Shown here piece by piece: positions 1 through 12,541 of a stretch of DNA of 64,000 bases; within the stretch, counting starts at the first letter, position 1; every line of letters begins with the position of its first letter. Position numbers and translations under genes: made by a program. The notes under the pieces were generated by a model. It saw only the letters and a list, made by a program, of their open reading frames with translations. It did not search any database and was not told the DNA's origin. Source of the stretch: Mesostigma viride (lineage: Eukaryota; Streptophyta; Mesostigmatophyceae; Mesostigmatales; Mesostigmataceae); NCBI GenBank assembly GCA_009746045.1, contig RPFO01000641.1, positions 1 through 64,000 on the forward strand, read 5' to 3'.

Positions 1-904
<904 letters not shown>

Positions 905-1120
905 TCGTGGGCTGCAAAAGTTAGAGACGAGGGTCCCTTTGGCAGCCTTCTCAGTGGTTGCGGCTGATGACACGTGTCCTATCCTGCCTGAGTATGTGTA
1001 CACGAAAAGCCCATGCGAGAGCATGTGGTGAGTGCGAGTAGCTGAATGCCAATACCATGCAGGTTCTGATCACAAATGTATCATCAAACGTGCCCTTGTG
1101 GTCTCTGCGCACGCCTGCAG

Positions 1121-1637
1121 GTTTGTCATGTTTGACTACGGCTCCGCGGCGGCCAACCAGAAGGTCTACGGGACGGCCGAGCCACTGGACGTTGGCGTGA
1201 ACTATGGCGCGATCAACATCCCGATCGACCTGGCGCTTGGCAAGAAGGACCGGCTCATCCCACCGGACATGGTGCGCACCCACTACGAGAAGATGAAGGC
1301 GGCCGGCGTGAAGGTCACGCTGAAGGAGTTTGAGCTGTACGCGCACCTGGACTTCACATTCGCGGTGAAAGACGAGCTCGTGTCGTACCTCATGCAGTGC
1401 CTCGCGGCCGCAAACCCGCCCCCACCGGGCATGCCACAGGCGAGCGCGCCGGAGAGGGCGCGGGCCAGCCACGGAGGGCGGAGGTTGTCCAGGGTAACCT
1501 CATTGGGGAAGATAAGCAGCCGCCGAGGAAAGAAGGTGTCGGCGGCGAGCTCGACAGCTGCTGCCAAGCCCTCGGAAGGTGCTCCAGGGCATGTTTGTGA
1601 TGAGGCTGTGCCATCCGCAATGGCCTGCAGCTCTTGA
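1121..1637 (+). CDS. C-terminal exon of an acid (LIPA/gastric-type) lipase
   Basis: This is the last exon of an alpha/beta-hydrolase lipase whose other exons lie left of the window. The exon opens after a TGCAG acceptor at 1120 with a phase-2 junction and ends at TGA 1635-1637. The peptide begins FVMFDYG and contains N-x-x-x-YG, then LALGKKDRLI and AHLDFTF. In lysosomal acid lipases and gastric lipases the matching blocks are YDYG, the G-x-x-D-x-L segment with the catalytic Asp, and the NHLDF segment with the catalytic His. Both catalytic residues are present; the nucleophile Ser would be in a missing exon. After the His motif there is a basic Ser/Ala/Arg-rich tail of roughly 75 residues that typical family members lack. 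The likely role is hydrolysis of triacylglycerol or sterol esters. The family call is firm, the substrate is not. Confidence 0.8.
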
Positions 1638-1843
1638 TTGTGTTCCATGGCAGGTTTTCTCATGAATACCATGGCAATTTTGGCATGGACTAGTATTGGA
1701 CGTTGACAGTTGGACTGTTGGCAAGGCTGACATCGAGTGCCACATCGCGTTGTTCTCAGAATGCCTCACCTCATTTTGACCGGTTAGGTGGACAACTTGA
1801 GTATCGGTCATTTCTTAGTCCCTGTTAAATTCAAGGAATAGTA

Positions 1844-1848
1844 TGTAA
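1844..1848 (+). promoter_or_regulatory. TGTAA poly(A)-type signal of the lipase gene
   Basis: TGTAA lies about 207 bases after the lipase stop codon. TGTAA is the usual polyadenylation signal in chlorophyte algae. It supports both the end of this gene and the green-algal assignment, but five-base matches also arise by chance. Confidence 0.45.
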
Positions 1849-2308
1849 TCAGTTGTATTCCTGGATGCTTCAGTTGTGTGTATTCATATACGGCTGTATC
1901 AAGTTCATAAACGGCTGTACGTCTGAATTCTTAAAAAATAAGCAACTTTTTACAGTATGTGTTCACTGGAAACAGAGGGTAAGTTTTAATCTTTGTTGCA
2001 CTGGTAATGTAAACTTGTAAGTAATTGCGCGTCATGCATGTGCAGAGGCATGACATTGATCGAGGAAGTACTACATGCTATCATTCGAGACAACGTACTA
2101 TTCGACTAGTTGGACCCATGGATGGCTGTCCATGTGCACCAACCCGCCATGTCTATGGCTGGTTAACCAAGCCACGAGGTAGCCATGGCTGACGGCGGAG
2201 CTCATATCTTTCACGTTTGAGCACCGAATTCAGCAGTGAATATCACACTCGCTTCGTCTTTCTAAGACGCACATGCTGATATAATTTTCTGAAGCTATTA
2301 CGCACTAT
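1849..2308. other. Intergenic; probable 5' flank of a LINE remnant
   Basis: No open frame here can be supported. The stretch leads directly into the ATG of a degraded LINE ORF1 at 2309. A segment near 2015-2050 (GTAAGTAATTGCGCGTCATG and a following AGGCATG) resembles one at 32705-32745, so part of it is likely repeat-derived. Confidence 0.4.
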
Positions 2309-4365
2309 ATGGCGAGCAAACGCTCCTCCGCGCAACGCAGCCTGGCGGCTGTGCTCGGCCCTGAAAATGCGTCTGCAGCTTCGTCTACCAGCCCAGAAGG
2401 CAGCGGCGCCACTAGCCAAGCCCTAGTGGTCGCCCAGCCCGGGCTCGCCTCGCCCGCAGCTAGCGTCGCCTGAACCCAAGCGCAGCTAGTCGCCCTGCCG
2501 AGCTTTTGGACGAGTACGATTTTGACGCCAGCCAGCCCGGCTTTTTTGACAAGCTCACCCCCGATCGCATCCTGGCCTACGTGTTTTTCGGGACGCACGC
2601 CTCTCTTACTGAACTGTGCAAGCAGCTTTCCCACCAAGGTCGCCTCGTCAATGCCTTCCTTCAGAGCTTGGCGCCATTTTGACCAGGACGTCCTCAACGC
2701 CCGCCGCCCCCACCTTTGAACAGCAATTCGCTCTTTTCTCCCTCCTTGGCCGCTCCATCGCGGAGCTCTGGCCCCCCAAGCCCCTCACCACCACCTTAAC
2801 CGAATCCTCCATCCGCTCACTCCTTCAGGAGGCCCTCCAGCAGCACGTGGCCCCCATCGCTGCAGATGTGGCGGCCATGGGCGGCAAGCTGACTGCCGAG
2901 CTCCCCCTCCCCTCCACCATCTCCACCGCCACCTCTACCCTCCTCGCCTCCTCCACCGCCACCACCCCCTCCTCCGCCGCCATCACCGCCCAGCTCCGCG
3001 ACATCGACCAGCGCCTCAATGACAATGCCATCGCCATCGAGGTCCTGCAAAACACCGCAGGCCTCACCGCCCAGGCGGTGAAGGACATTGCCGCCAAGCC
3101 AGCCCTTGCTGGCCCGGCTGGCCGGCGATGCTCCTCCCACGCAGACCTGGGCGGACATGCTTAAGCAACACACCACCTCCACCACCTCCGCCGTTGCAGC
3201 ACAGCTCCAGCAGCAGGCCAGCAGCAGCTCGACCTCCGCGATCGGGAGGCCGAGCTCGCCAAGCGCAGCCTTATAACGTCATACTCAAGAACTGCGACAT
3301 GGAGGAAGGTGAGAATTCCGTGAAGCTTGCACGTGCATGCGTTTGAGAGCAAAATCCTTGATCGCATGGGCCTTCTTGGTGAGATTAAGCTGGTCGCCCA
3401 CCGCCTTCCCCGCGCGCGGGGAAAGGCAGGGGCGCCCCCGCTTCTTCTCATCTTTAATTAAGGGGACTCGTCACCAAAACACCAAAAAATCAATAAAAAT
3501 TCAAAACTCACATTAAACCTATGCGAACAATGCCCAAATGGGTTTGGGGACCCAAAGTAGCATTTATGACGATTTGTCGTGCACTTACTTGGGGTATTAC
3601 CCCCGGCATTTGGCTAAAAATAGCACAAGACGCTAAACCGTTTTTGCCACGCCACGGTCAATAGGAGCATCTGATTGACCTGCCCATACATTCCAAACAA
3701 GTTCCCCCTCTCCTCGACCGTTTGAGTTACTAACATGGTTCAGCGGGTCAGGTTTGTGAGAGTTATTAATTTTCCCGCGAAAAAAGACCGTATTTTGGCG
3801 GGAAAATTAATAACTCTCACAAACCTGCCCCGCCGACCCATGTTAGTAGCTCAAACGGTCGAGGAGAGGGGGAACTCGTTTGGAATGTATGGGCAGGTCA
3901 AACAGATGCTCCTATTGACCGTTGGGCGGCAAGAACGGTTTAGCGTCTTGTGCTATTTTTAGCCACATGCCAGGGGTAGTACCCCTAGTAAGTGCACGAC
4001 AAATCGTCATAAATGCTACTTTGTGTCCCCAATCACTTTTGGGCACTGTTTACATAGGTTTAATGCGAGTTTTGAATTTTTATTGATTTTTTGGTGTTTT
4101 GGTGACGAGTCCCCTTAAGAGCCCAGCGGACAAGATTTCGTTTCTCAGACGCCGCAAGCGGCTCGAGAACACTCCCTTCACCGTGGACGACGACTTGACC
4201 CTGGCGCAGCAACAACGGCGACGGGAGCTATGGCCGACCTACCTCCAGCTCCGGCAGACCAAGGCGGGACAGCCGGTGTACTGGAAGGGGGCGGCCATCT
4301 ACGTCGGCCACAAGCCCTTGCACGCGACCCCCTCGACCACCGCGGCCCCAACAACCCCAGCTTAG
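2309..4365 (+). pseudogene. Degraded LINE ORF1 (gag-like, nucleic-acid-binding), split by a MITE
   Basis: An ATG at 2309 opens a Ser/Ala-rich frame (MASKRSSAQRSLAAV) that stops near 2471. Coding similarity then continues in shifted frames: LLDEYDFDASQPGFFDKLTP to about 2680, an Ala/Thr-rich segment (2730-3165), and a DLRDREAELAKRSL stretch followed by VILKNCDMEEGE, which resembles the coiled-coil to RNA-binding transition of LINE-1-type ORF1. The domain ends with LVAHRLPRARGKAGAPPLLL before 3457 and resumes after the inserted element at 4119 with RRRKRL, VDDDLTLAQQ and ELWPTYL, stopping at 4363-4365. The same C-terminal block recurs at 29083, 29473 and 31985. Several frameshifts and stops make it non-functional. 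The ORF1 assignment rests on layout and these internal paralogues. Confidence 0.7.
3462..4114. mobile_element. 653-bp snapback element with TTAA target duplication
   Basis: The left end starts GGGGACTCGTCACCAAAACA and the right end is its reverse complement. The match continues inward for about 320 bases per arm with scattered mismatches and meets near 3788, so nearly the whole element is one long palindrome. TTAA flanks both ends (3458-3461 and 4115-4118). It interrupts the LINE ORF1 remnant: coding similarity stops at the left TTAA and resumes just after the right one. It carries no transposase, so it is a non-autonomous foldback/MITE. TTAA duplication is typical of piggyBac-type transposases, but these termini do not start with the CCC usual for that family, so I leave the superfamily open. 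Confidence 0.9.
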
Positions 4366-6144
4366 GGGATCGCAGAAGTAGTGTAGAATAGTTAGACAGT
4401 GGCCTTGTACATGCACGCCTACTACAGGCACTATACCAGCTGACTTATGAACATTAATTAGTCATGTACGTGTGTGCCCATGACGCGCCACACACCAGAT
4501 GATGCCTAGCTTTATTATTTAAGTTATGTTGTGACTGCGCAGAGAGCCACTCTCTGCTGAGACGCAATGCCCTAGCTCTTGGATCGCCATGCTGATCTTC
4601 CCCCCCTATGACAGGCTCCCCTTAGCTGGGCGTTGCCCGGGAGACTCTGGGGGGTGCAGGTGCCCTTGGTGCACCTGGAGCAAGTGTCGTTTACATTCCC
4701 ACCCTTGCAGGAAGTAGCTTAGAATGTATTAAAAGCCACATTGCCCCTTCTCTGGGATATGTGCTACATATACTCCCAACGGAGTTATGTTCTATGTGAG
4801 GACTATAGAGCAGTCGCGATCTGATAGCGAAAGTGCGATCGATGATGGCTGAGGCCGCGTGGCTGTGTGTGTGAAGACCTGCATTAATTAATCTGCCTTG
4901 GAATAGGTATAGGCGGGAGCATGATGCTGGTGGACAAGAGACTAGTCCATGTATAGGATATTTGGCCTGACCCTCTTCCTCTTTCAAATGCTTCTCGGTA
5001 ATCGACAAGACACTGGTCGATCCGTCGGCACTTTTCTGGTGTCAAGTCTGGCACCTTGACACGCCCTCTCGTCCTCGTGTACCCAAGTAGTCAGTATCTT
5101 GCCCATGTGGTGGACTGTATCAGATGCCAGAACCCTCAAACCATTTCACTAAATCCTTCTGCACCACAATGTTGCCCCTTGTATGGACCTCACGTATGGT
5201 TTGGACTACATCATCCAGCAGCTGTTGTGTCGATCACCTTCACAAGTCGGTCCTCCGTGCTCAGCCCAGCCAAGCCCCTGCATGCCCTGGCCTTCCCTCG
5301 CAAGATATCCCTTCCTCCTCCCACGCCTGGACCCCTTAGGCAGCCTTAGGTGCATTAAACCTTACAGCAGAGGCCACCGTTTCGTACACTGCGCTTTTAG
5401 ACCAACCCAGAATGAATGTCATGAAATAAAACGTCGTCAAGGACTTTGCACTCCACAAACGTCTTCGAATGGCCGCTGTTCTTCTAGCCTGGATATTTTG
5501 CCTCCACCGTGATCTCGGCTCTTTTTCGGCCAGGTTCCATGCGTGCATGCGTTGCTGCCGCCGGTCGGGCCTTTTACCCGCTGACTACCATTTTGCTTCT
5601 TTTTCACGTTTTCGTGCCCAGATGGCCCAGCCCTGCCACCGTCATTTGTCCGCCATAACAAAATTTTCCTACCGTCCGTCCACCTCGCAGTAACGTAGCA
5701 AAAGGCAAACACAAATTCACACAATTCAATTCTCCCACGCAGTATCCGGAAATCTCCGCCGTGTTGTACTGCGCCGGTACATCCATGACGGCTACGCTGG
5801 CATGGCCGAGCCGCCGCATCTTTCGACTTGACAAGAGTAAGGACTAAGGACCGGCTCAGCTGACGTTGGGTTGAAAACGGGCCTTCCCGCCAAGTTGCGC
5901 AGGCGAGATGAAGCCAGGCACAAATTAGTTCGCCAGAGTTATGCTGCGTCAACCCCACCAAGGATTGCCAAAAGGCGCATTCTGTTCAGTGTTCGTCTCA
6001 ACCATATCGACATCGGCCATTCCCGTCACCATCGTTTTATTGCCTGCGCGAGCGAAAATCGCGAAAATGGACGCCAGGTCCCGACTCCCGAGTAATTCCG
6101 TAGTATACTGTGCCAACCTCGAACACGCGGACAAGATAACGGCA

Positions 6145-6200
6145 GGCTCGAGCTACCATGGTCCGGATTCTCCCGATTTCTGGCCTGCGCTGGTTGTCTC
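6145..6200 (+). repeat. Dispersed repeat, copy 1
   Basis: A block starting GGCAGGCTCGAGCTACCATG and ending in CTGGTTGTCTC recurs with few differences at 23176-23240 (+). Its last ~33 bases recur in reverse orientation near 30541-30573. A nearby phrase, GTATACTGTGCCAACCT, occurs twice (about 6103 and 6207). Confidence 0.6.
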
Positions 6201-6485
6201 CCTGGTATACTGTGCCAACCTGTCAGTTGTCATGTCCCTCCGAAGCGCCATCCATTCTTGGGCTCAACAACATGGGCATTTCGGCGTAGGTACCGTGCTC
6301 TAATATGCCGTTTGGTCCAACTTTCCTGCGTCTACGTGGCGTCTCGGCCACTACGGACTATCTGCTGCCCATGTGCGGCGTGGGATACAAGCGCTGACTA
6401 ACAAGGCGTCTATGCCATGTCATGCCAGTGACACGCGTAGTTGCCAGCCTCAAGCTGATTCAGCGCATCATGCCACGGTAGAATG

Positions 6486-6600
6486 AAGAAGTCACTCAAG
6501 ACAGTTGTTATATGGAAATAAACCAACACCCATTTCACCGGAAAAAAAAAAAGAAGTCACTCAAGACCCATTTCACCGGAAAAGAAGTCACTCAAGACAG
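6486..6600. repeat. Short tandem array (AGAAGTCACTCAAGAC units)
   Basis: The 17-base string GAAGAAGTCACTCAAGACA or close variants appear three times. Two CCATTTCACCGGAAAA spacers separate them, the first extended by an A-run. Confidence 0.75.
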
Positions 6601-7785
6601 ATTGCGCGAAAGATGAGCGGGGATTCGCGTATCCTCTGGACATGTCAGTCGCAATCTTTCTGCGAATTCATCGTTACAGTCCTGAGTCGTTGTTGTTGTT
6701 ATTGTTGTTGTTGTTGTTTCCCACGCCGCCCAAGGGCAGCAGAGATGTATGGTGGCCGAGGGCCGGATATATTTAGTATCGGTGGTACTATCGGGGCATT
6801 GGGACATGGACGGTTGCATCATCGGATACCTATGCGTGAATTCACAGCAACATGTATCCTAGCAATCGATCTCATGCCAAGTAGCCTCGATGGAGTGGCA
6901 TAGGGGATAGCCCATTACCAGATACGACATGGATACTTCCCGGGTGCACGTCGACGTGGCCCCCGCTCCACAGTCCTGAGTACAGAGGAAGATGTGCTTT
7001 GTCCGGTCATTTGTCAGATGACATCACTAAGTTGCTTCCTGTCAGATGACCTTTCGATGAACGTGCGCGCCCAGTTTCACCGAAACGAGCAATATATCGC
7101 AGCCTGGCATTTTCTCCTGGAGGGCACGCGACCGGAGGACACGCGGCATTCCTGAACACCCCCCTGGACAATTCCTCAATCATGTTGCACCTGCATCAGC
7201 GGCTACGGTTTCCGGAGAGCCTCCCAACGGCCAGGATGGGTCGCTAGATTATGAGGGAGTTTCAGATCAAAACTGCTGACGGATGAGTGGACGGGAAAAT
7301 CCATCGTGTATTTCGTCGAGGACGAAAGGTTGCTGGCCGGGCATTTTTGCAAACGCCCGTCGTACCGGACCGCACGCGCCCTACAGCACAATTTGACCTG
7401 GCAGCTGACTTCTACGCTGGTTTTCTCCATCCCGTCGCTGCAACAGAAGTCAGCAATCAGCATTCGCCTGACATTGATTTCCCGCAAAGGTTCGTCTGGC
7501 TTTTCTCACGCAAGTGCCATGTTATTTTGACGTCTCTTGATGTCGTCTCGATGTTTTTTGTGCTACGCCACTTTCTGCGTGAGTGCCGCCCGCTGCTAAA
7601 GGTCGACGCATTTGCCATGCTGTAGAAGTCAGCCAGTTGAGAAAGGTTGGTGGGCTGTTGCATTTCATGTCGCACCAACTGTTCTGATTTGCAGTCGACC
7701 TCGAAAAGCCGCTGGTGTGCACGGAGTTCTTGGCAGCTAGTTCTGCTTCTACCTGAGAAGACCTAATTTTGTAGAGCAAACAGAC

Positions 7786-10654
7786 ATGGAAGTTTCTGCG
7801 GAGAAAAATGGCTTCATAGGCGTTTCGAAGGAACCTGGAGGGCGATGGGAAGCATACGTGTACGCCTACCGCAAGAAAATGTAAGTTGAAAGCACGCTGA
7901 CTAACAAGTGACTTTTGAAGAATCTACTTCCTGCCAATTTTCTTCCTGTGACGCGTGCACGTCGTTGGATTCTTTCATGCATGCGGCTTTACATGAAAAG
8001 TGATGTCTTCAGTTATGCGATTTTTCCAGGCATGCCTCTGGGTTGTTTTTGCTGTCTGTTGGTGTATCTTGTTCTACGTATGTAAGGTTCGCACAGTAAC
8101 ACACCAGAGCGAGTTTGGAAAGAAGCCCGGAGTTTGATTGGTTATTGTGGTCTGGTTTGGCCGCAAGGTTTTCATTTGTTGGGCTGCATGTCTAGTAATA
8201 CAATCCAATGCACTTCATTGTTGCTATCTAATTCCTTCGCTCTTTTCTTTGCTGTCCATTCGAGTCTTTTGAAATTTTCTTCATGATCAGCGTATGTTCA
8301 TTGGAAAGATGTCTCGGGCATGCTTGGGAATGGTCACTGTAACGTTCATGACTATTGGAGGTAAAAGTGCTATGCAGGCTGACCTTGGAAGGTGGCGTGC
8401 CTGTCCCACTGTGGCATTCCCTGCTCCCTTCCCTCACTGCAGCTTTCTGGGCAACTTTGATTCCAAGTTGGATGCCGCCACTGCGCACGACTATGCGGCG
8501 ATCAACTTCCACCAGCACAGCAAGGTGGCCACCAACCTGCCGGCCTCATACGCGTACAGCAAGGAGCTGGGGTTTATCATGGGCCTCTCCTTCCAGGCAC
8601 TCGCCAACATGCTGCGCATGTGCGCAAAGCTGCTGCGGCAGCCACGTAGCAAGGTCGCGCCCACCAAGACCCTCGACACCGCCGGCACTGTCCGGTACGT
8701 CCCTGACAGCCTCAACAGGCTGTTCTCGCAAGGTGGTGGCAGCGATAGCACGGCGGAGAGTGCGCTGCTGAACTACGAGGAGGAGCACAACCTGCGGGCC
8801 ATCTTCAGCGCATCGGCCGCCATCGCAAAGCAGGTGGGCATGCAACGCGAGGTCGCCATGAGTGTATCCGGGAGGCATGGAGCCGTGTCCGCGGGAGCAG
8901 GCTGGCCAGCCTGCACCAGCCCTTGCGGGGAACCCGTGTGTCGTGGGTGTGCGACCCGGGGCGGTCTGGATCCCCAGGGTTCGGAGCGGGCATTTGTCAC
9001 CAGCGGCAGCAAGCAGCAGCCGCAGCTCACATGTGCCACGTGTGGGGAGTATTCCCCCGGTGCGCGCCCCTTTTTGCAGGCGCTGCGTGAGAACAAGACG
9101 ATCAGCTCTGCGTCCATCGCGCTGCTGCTAGGTGATGGCAAGGGTGTCGTGCGCAACCGCAAGCTGAGGGCAGGCGCCATGCCTCCTCCCTCTGAGCCGT
9201 CGCACCCCTTGTCCGCCCCCGCAGGCTCCCAGCTTGGGGACCAGTTCCTGGAGAGGAGCGACCATATGACCTCAGTGACGCTGTCAGCTGGCAGGGAAGG
9301 GGGTTACCTGTCTGCTGGCATCCGCAGTAGCATGGCCGCTGGCACTACGATGGCGCCCGCGAACGTGACATCATGGGATCAGGCCTCGGGCAAGGACGAT
9401 CGCAGCTGCAGCGGCAACGTCGATGACTCGCACAGCTGCATCAGCAGCAGCAGCTCGATGATGGATGGCGACATCAACACGAGCGCCAACACCAACGCGA
9501 GCAACGGCGACACCACCAACGGGGGCAGTGCCCGAAACGCTGGCTTCAAGCGGTCTCTCACCTATGTGAAGGACGGCGGTCACCAGCTGTCAGCGAGCCA
9601 AGTCACGGATGGGTTGGCCACCGTGCGCCCCAGGCCAGGCCACCACCGGCGCGAGAGCCAGGACAGCTGTGAGCCGTTCAAGGGCGCAGAGGCGGCGCAT
9701 GGCGCGTTGGCCTTCCTGGGCATGATGGACACGGGAGTGCCAGTGTCGCGCGCACATGCTGTGGAGGTGCCTCACACGCCGGAGCGCCAGGCGGACGGCT
9801 ACGAGCAGCGGGCAAGGAGCTGCCCTCCGCTGTACATCGGGGTTCCCAACAAGCGGCCGCTCAAGCAGCTGCGCGTGGCAGTAGGCGCGAAGTGCGCTGG
9901 CAGGATGGCAGCAATGTCCCCGACGGTTGTGGCCAGGGGGTCGTCATGTTTCCTCAGTGGCAGCCACACCACCAGCCACGTGCAGAGCCACGGCCATGGC
10001 ATCCAGTGCCGGGGCGTTGATAGCATTAGCAGTGGCGGCGCCCTGGGCGAGGGCGCGAGCAGCGGGGTCACCAAGGATGCGGATGGCGGTGTCAAGTTTG
10101 TCGCGGGTGGGCCAGTGGGCTGGCCTGCCGTGCACATCCCTGAGATGCTCCACATGAGCGCAGCGTGTGTGCACGAGCTCAGTGGTGGTAGCGGGGTCCG
10201 TGCGGTTGCGATGGCAGTGCCTGTGACGGGTGGCCGCAGCCTGCTCTCCTGCCTCTACCAGGAGATGCCTCCGACATCCCCCTGCGCGCCCAGCACGCCG
10301 CCCACGCCTGCTGCGCCGGTTTCGGGCCGCACGCTGAGGAACTGCAGCGACATCTTTGCGGTGGGGAGGGGTGCCAGTGACGTTGTCAGCGGTAAGGCGA
10401 TGCCCGCCAGTGGCTGCGAGTCGGGCCTCGCCTTAAATGGCAGTGGGGGGCCTGCACTGAGTGGGAATGGGAACGCCAGCCCCCCTCCATGCACCCCTGT
10501 CCGCATGGGCAGCCGCGAGAGCTGCACAGTGGAAGCCATCTCGGCAATGTCCCCACCAAAGGGCCTGCCCTTTCCAGTGTCCGCTCCCTCCCCAGCCACG
10601 TCTGATGGTGTGTGTTTGTGTGCACGCGCTCCTTGCGGATGCCTGTCCTGGTAG
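7786..10654 (+). CDS. AP2/ERF-domain protein, two or more exons
   Basis: Exon 1 is 7786-7880, ending at GTAAGT with phase 2. Exon 2 starts at 8443 after CACTGCAG and runs open to a TGA at 10652-10654. Joining them rebuilds one AP2 domain at residues ~10-60: FIGVSKEPGGRWEAYVYAYR, then KKIFLGNFDSKLDAATAHDY and AAINFH. The GRWEA, LGxFD and AAxAxDxAA blocks are diagnostic of this plant/algal DNA-binding fold, so the protein is probably a nuclear transcription regulator. The rest (total 768 residues if exon 2 is last) is low complexity, rich in Ser, Gly, Asn and Pro. It includes a Cys cluster (CTSPCGEPVCRGC, later CATC) that could bind metal. A donor-like GTGTGT at 10608-10613 may lead to a further exon at 12353. 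Start choice: ATG 7786 is the first in frame, only nine residues before the domain. A longer exon-2 frame beginning at 8294 is an intron artefact. Confidence 0.75.
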
Positions 10655-10727
10655 CTACATCAGGTGGAAACACTTTTGAACGCAGTTCACGCCGGCAGCC
10701 TCTTGCCTGCACGTGTCATAACTTGTT

Positions 10728-10732
10728 TGTAA
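10728..10732 (+). promoter_or_regulatory. TGTAA poly(A)-type signal after the AP2 frame
   Basis: TGTAA occurs 74 bases after the TGA at 10654. This favours the model in which the AP2 gene ends at 10654 over the one that continues to an exon at 12353. Confidence 0.3.
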
Positions 10733-11888
10733 TTGGAGGTTGTAGTGTAGGCTGGCTAGTTTGGTACTGCAGTGGAGCACGCTTGACCGTTGTGGCCAGC
10801 TTGCTTTGGGAGCTGACAACGTGCCACGTGAAAAGCGGCGAGCATGCCACCGAGGAGGGAAGGCAACTGGCATCGATGTGCCCTTGGCCCAGGCTTTGTG
10901 CAGGGGACCCGTTTGGCAGATTGCTTTGTGACCCTGTTATGGCAGGAGTTGACTGCACGCCAAGGGCGCACGGCCCTCATTTTTTTGGAGATTTTTCTGG
11001 GTGTCCCACGCATTTCCGACTATACTGCATGTGCCATTACATCTAGCCCTTATGCGGCGCTGGTGCCCGCCTATCCATTGCGTGCCGTGTGATTGCTCAT
11101 CGCATTGTTGCCGTTTGCTGCAACCTGTCCGGGTTTATAATGCATCCCTATTCATAACTCTCGCTCTTCCAGCCAATCCCACAAACTGTGTGGGCCTGGT
11201 CACCCCATATCCCACATGATAGCACTGTGGGCACTTGGCTTGGCAGACAAGCCGGGGATTGGGGTGCTGGGCACATCAGGCAGGTGCTGCCCCTTACCTG
11301 CCGCACCGAAGCGGTGCGTGGGAGTTCCCTGTTGTTGTTTTTTTATTAAGAGGTTCCTTCCTTTTTTTTTCCGCGCCGTCTATTAGAGCCTCCATTATTT
11401 CTCGCCAAATTTGTGGCAATGCCTTGTGCGTATAAAGTGTTTGCCATCTGTGCAGTGGCAGGAAATCTCAGGTGTCTGACAGATTTCTGTCCGTTTGGTA
11501 TCCTTACCTCTGAACGCCTTATCAGATTTGAAGGAGGTCAATGCTTCTGACCGCATCGTGCCGGCACCTGCATCCAAGTCTGTGGAAACGCCACACGGCA
11601 TGGTGAGCACTTGATGTGCAACGGAGGATAGCGCGCACTTGATGTGCAACGGAAAACGTAGGGAGTGCTTAACTTTTTCATGTGTCTACCCCCAACGCAG
11701 CGTCCCTTCCTGTTCTTTTTCCTTTCGTTCCCTTTTGCAAGCGGTGCATTTGGGGGGAGAACGGTACGCAGAAGGTGAAGTGATGCATATGAAGAAGTCG
11801 GGCTTTGGTGATCTTGTCATAGACGGATCTTGTCATAGACGAGAATGGGACAGGTATAATAAGCTATACCCCGCCCTTTTAGGGTTTC

Positions 11889-12120
11889 AATGAGTTCCAA
11901 GGCTATCGGTGGCCTCTGGACAATCGAAGGGGCAGCCTTACTGCATTCGCTATGCTTAATTGCTACTCCTGTTGTATTGCACACACAGTTGGGCCGGCAC
12001 CATGATGCAGAGAGAGTCCTCTGTGGCCTACCCACTTGAGGCACTGAGAGAAGCTTGGGCGCCATCCCTCATCGTTGTGTGTTGGGTTGGGAAGGTTCCT
12101 TTATTGGTACCCACGTGACG
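11889..12120. repeat. LINE-derived 3' UTR fragment and a second dispersed repeat
   Basis: AATGAGTTCCAAGGCTATCG and the following ~70 bases match 44303-44370, part of a retroposon in the transferrin gene. From about 11985 a different block (ATGATGCAGAGAGA ... TTTATTGGTACC) matches 33085-33245. Confidence 0.6.
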
Positions 12121-12352
12121 CAGTCTACATGCTTTTAATTCAATTTATAGGGTTTAGGGGGTTATATATCTGAGGACAGGTCTGGCCAGGGACTGGAGCA
12201 CCGCGGCATGGGCAGCCCGGGGCCCCATTGTTGGTCACGCATTGTGCAGTACCTCGCACCTTGCGTATCTAACACAGCGGCTTAAACACGGTTCCTTGTC
12301 GCTCATGTCTCTCGGTTGCCATGGTTGTGTATGATATGTCCTGTCCCCACAG

Positions 12353-12541
12353 AGCTCGGCGTTCTCCCTCTGGCAGCCGGTGGCCAAGGGGCGGGAGCAG
12401 GAAGCGGAAGGCCCATCCTCCCCCTGGGCGGGTCGCCATGCATCGTCTGGCAGGACGTGCTGTGTGGCTAGTGTGCAGAGGCCAGCCATCGGGAAGCGCC
12501 TCGTCATGGAGCCATTCCACTACGTGCTCGTCGGGCGAAAG
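12353..12541 (+). CDS. Candidate additional 3' exon (AP2 gene or unknown gene)
   Basis: A 189-base open stretch (63 codons, phase 0 to phase 0) lies between a CCCCACAG acceptor and a GTGAGG donor. It reads SSAFSLWQPVAKGREQEAEG at the start and EPFHYVLVGRK at the end. A phase-0 donor at 10609/10610 in the AP2 frame would join it cleanly. No following exon with a convincing end was found, and the TGTAA at 10728 argues against the join. No known domain is seen. Confidence 0.3.

Larger units (their letters stand above)
4366..7785. other. Intergenic region with repeats, no supportable gene
   Basis: All open frames here are short, overlap one another and lack recognisable domains. Repeat pieces can be seen. 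4636-4735 matches 28100-28185 in inverted orientation. 6098-6200 contains a sequence shared with two other places in the window. 6486-6600 is a short tandem array. A GTTGTTGTT tract at about 6688-6720 sits beside CCCACGCCGCCCAAGGGCAG, which in inverted form resembles the start of the CAA-rich tract near 38585. The final few hundred bases before 7786 presumably contain the promoter and 5' UTR of the AP2 gene, but I see no specific element. Confidence 0.5.

Noticed and set aside
8294-8442. ATG at 8294 as start of the AP2 gene
   Set aside because: It lies in the intron; using it removes the first half of the AP2 domain, which exon 7786-7880 supplies in the right phase.
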